Assembly: GCA_916048095.2 (NCBI GenBank)
Contig: OU696594.1
Span: 282,001 to 346,000, forward strand
DNA: 64,000 bases
Source of the DNA: Sacculina carcini
Lineage: Eukaryota; Arthropoda; Thecostraca; Sacculinidae
Reading direction: 5' to 3'
Shown: positions 56,390 to 64,000 of the stretch, piece after piece
Layout: each line of letters begins with the position of its first letter
Position numbering within the stretch: position 1 is the stretch's first letter
Translations under genes and position numbers: made by a program
Notes under the pieces: generated by a model
Database searches by the model: none
What the model saw: the letters and a program-made list of their open reading frames with translations, nothing else
What the model was told of the DNA's origin: nothing

Positions 56390-56881
56390 TATACTAGCAT
56401 TAAAACCCGCCCGTTGTGCGGAGAAATTCATAAAAACATTGCAAATAAAAAAATAAATAAGGCAAACTCATAAAAACCTCAATAAATTGAAAAGTCTAAA
56501 TCTAATTATTTTTTATTTTATTTTGACAAAATATTTTCACTCAGCCCGCCTCATATTTGAACCCGCCCGACGTGCCGAATAATTCTGAACTCGAACACGA
56601 TCCGTTCTGGATCTTGAAGTCAATTTCATTAGTTTTGTATATGAATTCATTCTACACGGTGAAATTGAACCTCTTATTGCTGCCCGCGGACATTATTATT
56701 TCATAAAAATGAGCCAGCGCTTCGTTTGCGTTTGAAGCCCCTGATCTCTACTATTGAACCCGCGCAATTATGCCACCTCACGTTAACTCATATGATGTTA
56801 ACTCACGCACCCGGTATAATTATAGATATTATGTAAATGAATCACTTCATCGGGTACAATCAATATATTTTAGTACGAACG

Positions 56882-56904
56882 TTTTCGCCTAACGGCTTCT
56901 TCAG
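56882..56904 (-). ncRNA. Hammerhead-like core in Penelope-like 3' end, copy 1
   Basis: The minus strand reads CTGAAGA, helix II AGCC-GTTA-GGC, then GAAAA. The core and helix II match the hammerhead pattern, but I could not find a good helix I, so it may be inactive or part of a dimeric arrangement. The same core is at 61697-61719. Confidence 0.5.
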
Positions 56905-57045
56905 ATACTGAAATTCATTCAAATTAAGGGCCAAATTGCACAATTATATAGCAGACAATATAAAAAACACATGCATCATAACAAGTGAGTAACTCTCGTA
57001 ATTAAGCGCTGTAAAAAGTAGAATTAATTGCCAATTGCGTTATCT

Positions 57046-57603
57046 TTAGAATTGGCATTTTAAATCTATTCCCTTGCAGCCGTTGATGAGCGATCCCTCA
57101 TCATTCTGTCGTATGTAGGCTGCTTCAGCGTACTTTCTTGTCGACTCATCTCTGATGCCACTGTGGATGATACACCAGCTGATGGATAATGGAGAGTTGG
57201 TGTGATGCTCATTGTTGTGTTCGAACATCACACCGTTCAGTTTTGGGCTAATATGCTCCTGCACTCGTATTTTCACAGGTCGACAGATTTCACCTATGTA
57301 GAATCTTCCATATATCGTACAAGTTATCTTATAAATCACATTCTTCTGCCAACATTGTGACCTTTTCGTCGCACAGGAGCATGTAAAGCAACCGGATTCG
57401 CATGTCAGTCGCTCTTTGGGAGGTGCAAATATTCTTTTTAGTGGGCGACCCGGGTCAAAGAAAATCCGCACTTTGTTTGCGAGACCCGTTCTTCTGAGCA
57501 GTGATTGACACTGTCGCTTGTTTGCCTCTCCCAAGTATGGCAACTTTACATAATATTTTGCGTTCGTCTTCTTTTTCTTTTCCATCTCCAGTATTGCCCG
57601 CAT
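57046..57603 (-). pseudogene. Penelope-like GIY-YIG endonuclease, copy 1
   Basis: 185 codons. Order: YYVKLPYLGEANK near 17-29, a cysteine motif CESGCFTCSC at 68-77 (the zinc-binding segment usual between RT and endonuclease), VIYKITC at 89-95 in the GIY position, FYIGEICRPVKIRVQEH at 101-117, and a candidate catalytic glutamate further on (KYAEAAYI). It cuts target DNA in this family. The zinc segment and endonuclease core look complete. Confidence 0.82.
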
Positions 57604-58201
57604 TCCTTAGTGCCCTATATTTTGTTTTTCCGATCACATTCATGGGATAGCCATTCACTTTCAGGCGATTTTCAACGGCTCTCAGCGATTTTCGTAGGTT
57701 CAGCTCATTGTTGGCTCTTCTTAACGCCCTCACAAACTCGCCGTATGCAATGGAACATTTTGCTGATGTTGAGCCGTAGGATTGCCATGGCGTTAACGAT
57801 CCACTGTGTACAGTTTTCACATGTAATGTGGTGTAGAATTTGCGACCATCATGACTGATGAAGCAGTCGAGATATGGCAAGCTGCCGTCCTTTGGCGTTT
57901 CGATGGTAAATTGGATGTACGAGTTGATTGAGTTAACAATCCGCATCATATCATCAATGTTTACGTCATCGTACCACGCAATGGAAATATCGTCAATGTA
58001 CCGCTTATACTCCAGTGGCCATGGTAATTTTTCAATTATTTGGCGGTCCATGTAGTCGGCATAAATAATGTCCAGCTGCGGTGCCATAGAATCGCCCATT
58101 GAAAGGCCCTGTACTTGTGCATAGTGCATCTCACCTTGGACAATCACATCATTTGAAATGGCCAAATCAATGAGCACTACAACATCGTCCACATCCATCA
58201 A
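57455..58201 (-). pseudogene. Penelope-like reverse transcriptase (part), copy 1
   Basis: RT motifs: GLSMGDSMAPQLDIIYADY at residues 32-50 (the Penelope version of the conserved block before the palm), catalytic YIDD at 68-71, and LPYLDCFIS near 108-116. The frame has no proper start codon; similarity continues a little further upstream, as expected from truncation. The last part of this frame overlaps the endonuclease frame and is probably not real protein. The family copies RNA into DNA at the target site. Confidence 0.8.
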
Positions 58202-58315
58202 GGTGAATATTTAATCTCCATCTTTGTGCTGATGTAGAAAGTTTGTTACGACTTCCTGAAGCCCACATCGTTGTTGCTGGAGCTCCGAGGTATTGTGCCG
58301 TACAGGTTACAATAT

Positions 58316-59118
58316 CCAATAACCCGCCCGTCGTGCTGGGCAATTCATAAAGTCAAATTCATATTCAATCCATAAAATAACCTGAATACAAATTTAAAAG
58401 CAAAAAATTTAACCTGTATTTACGTTCACCAATAAAAAACTAAATCTGAATATTTTGTTTTAAATTTGACAAAATATTATCCCTCAATCCGGCTGATATT
58501 TGAACCTGCCCGTCGTGCGGAATAATTCAGAACACAAACATAGGGGAATATCACAGGGTTATAAACTAAATAATATTTAAAATAGCGTATAGATCGCTCG
58601 CTACAAACTCGCAAATTTGAACACATTTCGTCAATAAACTTCGCATATTTCTGATTGAATTTTAAAGCTTAATATAACGAAACAATTGAGCTCGACATAT
58701 ACAAGAGATATACGCCTCATTTAAACCCACCCGATTTGCGGAATAATTCAGAACTCTAACACGATCCGTTCTGGATCTTAGAGTAAAATCCATTAGTTTT
58801 GTATAAGAATTCATTGTATACGGTAAAATTGAACGTTTTATTGTCTATAGTGTTGTGAATATGTATTACGCGTTTGTAAATATATTTGTTAGTGTGTCAA
58901 AAAAAACTTGCACACACACAGGTACACTTAGTGAACTAAATGAAGCGAGTGTGAATAACACATATATGAGCACATAAGATACACACTGCTAGTCATACTA
59001 AATGCGACACTCACACACACGCTCTCTCGCTCACAATACACACTAACATATCAGTTACTCTTTCATCGAAAACATTTTCCGTGTTGAGTCCAGTATGTAC
59101 ATGATTGAAAAATATATG
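58316..59118 (-). repeat. Hairpin modules and CA-rich DNA
   Basis: Hairpin modules at about 58322, 58506 and 58728, then from 58893 a CA-rich stretch (CACACACAGG, GATACACACTGC, CACTCACACACAC). No gene. It is repeated at 63131-63933. Confidence 0.7.
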
Positions 59119-59631
59119 TTAGCCATTTATATTTGCTGAATTGTTTTTTATGCTTTTCAAGGTGTAAGTGAATAATTTAACATATATCTGTCGTTTTGGC
59201 GTTCGTTGCAAGTGCGTTTTGGTCCAGTGCTCAACGGTCCCTTGAAACGAAAATGGTTGAAAACCACTGATATAGTCGATTCCTTTGGATGTCTGACACA
59301 ATTTGATATAACGGGGGTTTGGTAAATAGTTGGCATGCTTGATGGTCGGCATATACTGGATGAGGCGGATGTTGCACAACAATTTCCCGGATGTAACCAA
59401 ATGAGCTTCGTTAAACTGGATTCCTAGGTAAAAATGGACTCGGCACCAACTGGTAGTATCCTGCAGTTGTAAGCGTGTGCATGCGTGTCGAATTTTGACG
59501 ATGAGGAAAAACTGGAAACCAGCACAGGATGTGATATTTGTCGTTTTCATGTTAAAATCATGGGAAATACAAATACCATGGAAAATTTGAACCGATAAAC
59601 CAAGGTGGACATGTTGTATATTCCAGTACAT
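59119..59631 (-). CDS. Unrecognised open frame, possibly spurious
   Basis: 170 codons from ATG at 59629-59631. I recognise no family: it is rich in H, I, F and N and has no clear signal peptide or repeated motif. Inside it, on the plus strand, GGTTGAAAACCACTG at 59255-59269 looks like the end of a hAT transposon, which argues against a real gene across it. The start of the second tandem copy is just visible at 63934-64000. It may be DNA picked up by the Helitron-like unit. Confidence 0.2.
   Translation of the reverse strand: MYWNIQHVHLGLSVQIFHGICISHDFNMKTTNITSCAGFQFFLIVKIRHACTRLQLQDTTSWCRVHFYLGIQFNEAHLVTSGKLLCNIRLIQYMPTIKHANYLPNPRYIKLCQTSKGIDYISGFQPFSFQGTVEHWTKTHLQRTPKRQIYVKLFTYTLKSIKNNSANING
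59255..59269. mobile_element. hAT-like terminal repeat
   Basis: The reverse complement reads CAGTGGTTTTCAACC, close to the hAT consensus start. The partner end is not found. The DNA from 59632 to 59992 shows nothing I recognise. Confidence 0.4.
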
Positions 59632-61696
59632 GCTAATTTGTAAAATAAAAACTAATTATCCTCCAAATCAGATCGAAAACCTTTATGCGGTGCAGCTCAA
59701 TTTCGTGTTGTGCATGCTGTATATCCAGTTTTGTGCTTATGAGCTGAATGTATGGTCACCTCAGGTCATCACAGGCGACTGTTGACATTGGCTATGAGCG
59801 CTACCACTCCTACACTGATGTCTGACTCCTACACAGATACGAAACAATGAAAACTACACTAACTACAATGGCAAACTATTTTGTAAAAATAATATAAAAA
59901 TATAAATTTTTCATTTTTCATGGGTTTATTCTTTTATTTTTTAATTCATATTCCTTTTATGTTATGAATTGAATACAAATTTAATAGTATGAATTGTTCC
60001 GCACGACGGGCGGGTTTACATGCTAGAGCTTTCATTGTTTGTTACGTGTTTGTGTTCTGAATTATTCCGCACGACGGGCAGGTTCAAATATGAGGCGGAT
60101 TGAGGGATCATATTTTGTCAAAATAAAAATAAAAATATCCACATCTTTTAGTTATCTTACATCTTATGAGTTTTTTATTGGTGAATGTATATACAGGTTA
60201 AATTTTTGGCTTATTAATTTGCACTCAGTTTATTTTGCTTATTTTGCATATTTTACTTGTTTTGCTTATTTTGCTTATTTTGCTTTATATTGCTTTTTTT
60301 GCTTATTAATTTGCTCTTCTTCTTCGTCGGATGAGGTGGATGAGGCATAACCCGCCAATATACAATAACCCGCCCGTCAATCTAGCATTTAAACCCGCCC
60401 GTTGTGCGGAACAATTAAAAAAATTAAATTCATATTTAATTAGTAAACATATTGCAAATTAAAATAGATTAAAGTAAATCCATAGAAATCCCAATCAATT
60501 GAAAAGTCTAAATTTAATGATTTTTTAGGGGAATATTGACCGGGAAATTTGATAGGGGAATATTGACCAAAATATTCGCGTTTTTCAGTGCTAATTTTGA
60601 ATTTTTGACTTTGTCATTTTGACTTCACACCGCCGTAACTTTTTTTTAATACACTCTGGAAAATATAAATTATACCGTGCTGTAGAAAGCAAAATTCCCA
60701 GCATGATGGTAATATTTATTTAGATGTGTCATAGTTAGTTGCTGAGAAATAGAGAAAAAAGTACAGAAAATCGGACGCGTCGAGCTTAAATATAATTTTG
60801 AATGTAGACTGAAATTTTGTGATTTTTACATATTTTATATTTAATTTTTGGATATTAATTATAGCCTACCGAGTAGAACAAAATATTTTCTACACAGTGG
60901 TATAATCTGTTTGGCTGTACAATTTCTGGTTTATGAGGAGTAGATGCAGGAATATTGACCAAAATTTTCGCATTGTTCAGGGTTCATTTTGTTTTTTCAC
61001 CGCGATAACTTTTTTTGGTTTTATTTTTAAAATTGTAAATTTATCCTATCGTGTAGACAAGAAAATTTCCAGCGTAATGGTATAAATTGTTGGCGGGTAC
61101 ACCAAGTGGTTACCGAGTAGCAGCTTGCTGAAAATGTGACCAAGGAGGGTGGGACAGACAAACAGACAGACAGACAGACAGAGGATCTCTTTTATATATA
61201 TAGATATACTAGCATTAAAACCCGCCCGTTGTGCGGAGAAATTCATAAAAACATTGCAAATAAAAAAATAAATAAGGCAAACTCATAAAAACCTCAATAA
61301 ATTGAAAAGTCTAAATCTAATTATTTTTTATTTTATTTTGACAAAATATTTTCACTCAGCCCGCCTCATATTTGAACCCGCCCGACGTGCCGAATAATTC
61401 TGAACTCGAACACGATCCGTTCTGGATCTTGAAGTCAATTTCATTAGTTTTGTATATGAATTCATTCTACACGGTGAAATTGAACCTCTTATTGCTGCCC
61501 GCGGACATTATTATTTCATAAAAATGAGCCAGCGCTTCGTTTGCGTTTGAAGCCCCTGATCTCTACTATTGAACCCGCGCAATTATGCCACCTCACGTTA
61601 ACTCATATGATGTTAACTCACGCACCCGGTATAATTATAGATATTATGTAAATGAATCACTTCATCGGGTACAATCAATATATTTTAGTACGAACG

Positions 61697-61719
61697 TTTT
61701 CGCCTAACGGCTTCTTCAG
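61697..61719 (-). ncRNA. Hammerhead-like core in Penelope-like 3' end, copy 2
   Basis: Same core as at 56882-56904, with the same doubt about helix I. Confidence 0.5.
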
Positions 61720-61860
61720 ATACTGAAATTCATTCAAATTAAGGGCCAAATTGCACAATTATATAGCAGACAATATAAAAAACACATGCATCATAACAAG
61801 TGAGTAACTCTCGTAATTAAGCGCTGTAAAAAGTAGAATTAATTGCCAATTGCGTTATCT

Positions 61861-62418
61861 TTAGAATTGGCATTTTAAATCTATTCCCTTGCAGCCGTTG
61901 ATGAGCGATCCCTCATCATTCTGTCGTATGTAGGCTGCTTCAGCGTACTTTCTTGTCGACTCATCTCTGATGCCACTGTGGATGATACACCAGCTGATGG
62001 ATAATGGAGAGTTGGTGTGATGCTCATTGTTGTGTTCGAACATCACACCGTTCAGTTTTGGGCTAATATGCTCCTGCACTCGTATTTTCACAGGTCGACA
62101 GATTTCACCTATGTAGAATCTTCCATATATCGTACAAGTTATCTTATAAATCACATTCTTCTGCCAACATTGTGACCTTTTCGTCGCACAGGAGCATGTA
62201 AAGCAACCGGATTCGCATGTCAGTCGCTCTTTGGGAGGTGCAAATATTCTTTTTAGTGGGCGACCCGGGTCAAAGAAAATCCGCACTTTGTTTGCGAGAC
62301 CCGTTCTTCTGAGCAGTGATTGACACTGTCGCTTGTTTGCCTCTCCCAAGTATGGCAACTTTACATAATATTTTGCGTTCGTCTTCTTTTTCTTTTCCAT
62401 CTCCAGTATTGCCCGCAT
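61861..62418 (-). pseudogene. Penelope-like GIY-YIG endonuclease, copy 2
   Basis: Protein identical to that at 57046-57603. Confidence 0.82.
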
Positions 62419-63016
62419 TCCTTAGTGCCCTATATTTTGTTTTTCCGATCACATTCATGGGATAGCCATTCACTTTCAGGCGATTTTCAACGGCTCTCAG
62501 CGATTTTCGTAGGTTCAGCTCATTGTTGGCTCTTCTTAACGCCCTCACAAACTCGCCGTATGCAATGGAACATTTTGCTGATGTTGAGCCGTAGGATTGC
62601 CATGGCGTTAACGATCCACTGTGTACAGTTTTCACATGTAATGTGGTGTAGAATTTGCGACCATCATGACTGATGAAGCAGTCGAGATATGGCAAGCTGC
62701 CGTCCTTTGGCGTTTCGATGGTAAATTGGATGTACGAGTTGATTGAGTTAACAATCCGCATCATATCATCAATGTTTACGTCATCGTACCACGCAATGGA
62801 AATATCGTCAATGTACCGCTTATACTCCAGTGGCCATGGTAATTTTTCAATTATTTGGCGGTCCATGTAGTCGGCATAAATAATGTCCAGCTGCGGTGCC
62901 ATAGAATCGCCCATTGAAAGGCCCTGTACTTGTGCATAGTGCATCTCACCTTGGACAATCACTTCATTTGAAATGGCCAAATCAATGAGCACTACAACAT
63001 CGTCCACATCCATCAA
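62270..63016 (-). pseudogene. Penelope-like reverse transcriptase (part), copy 2
   Basis: As 57455-58201, with catalytic YIDD at residues 68-71. It differs by a single residue (D to E at position 18). Confidence 0.8.
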
Positions 63017-64000
63017 GGTGAATATTTAATCTCCATCTTTGTGCTGATGTAGAAAGTTTGTTACGACTTCCTGAAGCCCACATCGTTGTTGCTGGAGCTC
63101 CGAGGTATTGTGCCGTACAGGTTACAATATCCAATAACCCGCCCGTCGTGCTGGGCAATTCATAAAGTCAAATTCATATTCAATCCATAAAATAACCTGA
63201 ATACAAATTTAAAAGCAAAAAATTTAACCTGTATTTACGTTCACCAATAAAAAACTAAATCTGAATATTTTGTTTTAAATTTGACAAAATATTATCCCTC
63301 AATCCGGCTGATATTTGAACCTGCCCGTCGTGCGGAATAATTCAGAACACAAACATAGGGGAATATCACAGGGTTATAAACTAAATAATATTTAAAATAG
63401 CGTATAGATCGCTCGCTACAAACTCGCAAATTTGAACACATTTCGTCAATAAACTTCGCATATTTCTGATTGAATTTTAAAGCTTAATATAACGAAACAA
63501 TTGAGCTCGACATATACAAGAGATATACGCCTCATTTAAACCCACCCGATTTGCGGAATAATTCAGAACTCTAACACGATCCGTTCTGGATCTTAGAGTA
63601 AAATCCATTAGTTTTGTATAAGAATTCATTGTATACGGTAAAATTGAACGTTTTATTGTCTATAGTGTTGTGAATATGTATTACGCGTTTGTAAATATAT
63701 TTGTTAGTGTGTCAAAAAAAACTTGCACACACACAGGTACACTTAGTGAACTAAATGAAGCGAGTGTGAATAACACATATATGAGCACATAAGATACACA
63801 CTGCTAGTCATACTAAATGCGACACTCACACACACGCTCTCTCGCTCACAATACACACTAACATATCAGTTACTCTTTCATCGAAAACATTTTCCGTGTT
63901 GAGTCCAGTATGTACATGATTGAAAAATATATGTTAGCCATTTATATTTGCTGAATTGTTTTTTATGCTTTTCAAGGTGTAAGTGAATAATTTAACATAT

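Larger units (their letters stand above)
56850..58315 (-). mobile_element. Penelope-like element, second lineage, copy 1
   Basis: It covers the palm and thumb of the RT, the linker, the GIY-YIG endonuclease and a 3' end with a hammerhead-like core. The 5' part of the RT is missing, since the sequence turns into a hairpin module at about 58316. The copy is broken in about two places besides that truncation. It is nearly identical to 61665-63130. Confidence 0.82.
55742..60555. repeat. 4.8-kb tandem duplication, first copy
   Basis: The second copy starts at 60556 and runs past the window end; the period is 4814-4815 bp. Over the stretches I compared by eye, only two single-base differences were seen. 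It includes the end of unit 2, all the Penelope-like insertion and the flanks. Confidence 0.9.
56394..61204 (-). mobile_element. Helitron-like unit 3, carrying a Penelope-like insertion
   Basis: CTAG at 56394-56397, hairpin modules near 56405 and 56562, then a Penelope-like element, modules near 58322, 58506 and 58728, and unassigned DNA. A short piece of family sequence in the opposite orientation (59993-60130, with CTAG at 60023) follows. Next are further antisense modules at 60367-60388, then diverged monomers and the 5' end at 61204. It is a mosaic, not a clean copy. It has no 341-bp array of the main type. Confidence 0.65.
61665..63130 (-). mobile_element. Penelope-like element, second lineage, copy 2
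   Basis: Duplicate of 56850-58315. Same parts, same truncation and same breaks, so the damage came before the duplication. Confidence 0.82.
60556..64000. repeat. 4.8-kb tandem duplication, second copy (runs off the window)
   Basis: This matches 55742-59185. The junction at 60525-60570 contains AGGGGAATATTGACC twice, 12 bases apart, suggesting a templated end join. Confidence 0.9.
61209..64000 (-). mobile_element. Helitron-like unit 4 (partial, runs off the window)
   Basis: CTAG at 61209-61212 after a TATA spacer, as at 56390-56397. It is the copy of unit 3 produced by the 4.8-kb duplication. Confidence 0.7.

Noticed and set aside
56394-64000. Units 3 and 4 as a rolling-circle concatemer
   Set aside because: The duplication breakpoints lie inside the units and the join has templated microhomology, so a segmental duplication explains the pair better.

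Overview
The window looks like AT-rich, repeat-dense DNA from an invertebrate metazoan; I cannot name the species. The coding potential I recognise is almost all from mobile elements: LINE reverse transcriptases, Penelope-like reverse transcriptases with GIY-YIG endonucleases, Ty3/Gypsy-type LTR retrotransposons and a hAT transposase of the BED-finger / GTF2IRD2-like group. I see no convincing host gene, rRNA, tRNA or CRISPR array.

Layout. 1-7.6 kb: an LTR-element pol fragment, two truncated LINEs with (GTT)n tails, paired ends of Penelope-like elements, and a Penelope-like element with a complete-looking hammerhead ribozyme fold. 7.7-14.3 kb: a hAT transposon with a broken transposase, into which a young LTR retrotransposon (7944-12470) has inserted with target duplication CAAAG. 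14.3-34.3 kb: copies of a Helitron-like, apparently non-autonomous family, arranged as a large inverted repeat (about 15785-22193 against 27605-34330). A LINE lies only in the left arm and a small two-LTR element only in the right arm. 34.3-43.7 kb: fragments of a second Ty3/Gypsy-type family, one interrupted by a LINE. 43.7-64 kb: a head-to-tail array of about four Helitron-like units of 4.5-5.2 kb. The last two carry a Penelope-like element and are almost identical over at least 3.4 kb.

The dominant and most interesting component is the Helitron-like family. In its sense orientation (minus strand for most copies) it starts TCTATATATATAAAA, carries a (GACA)n-like stretch, then an array of about 341-bp satellite monomers. 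It then carries many copies of a short hairpin motif (CCGCACGACGGGCGG and variants), and ends with that hairpin, TTTTAATG and CTAG. Isolated copies sit between A and T as Helitrons do, and some neighbours abut exactly as CTAG|TC. I see no Rep/helicase gene, so any copies that moved would have needed an enzyme from elsewhere.

The elements have accumulated by nesting. The relative order can be read: the Helitron-like units and their inverted duplication came first, then the LINE, two-LTR, Gypsy and Penelope insertions, then local duplications and changes in satellite copy number by whole monomers. Everything here comes from reading the sequence by eye; family names rest on remembered motifs, not on a search.
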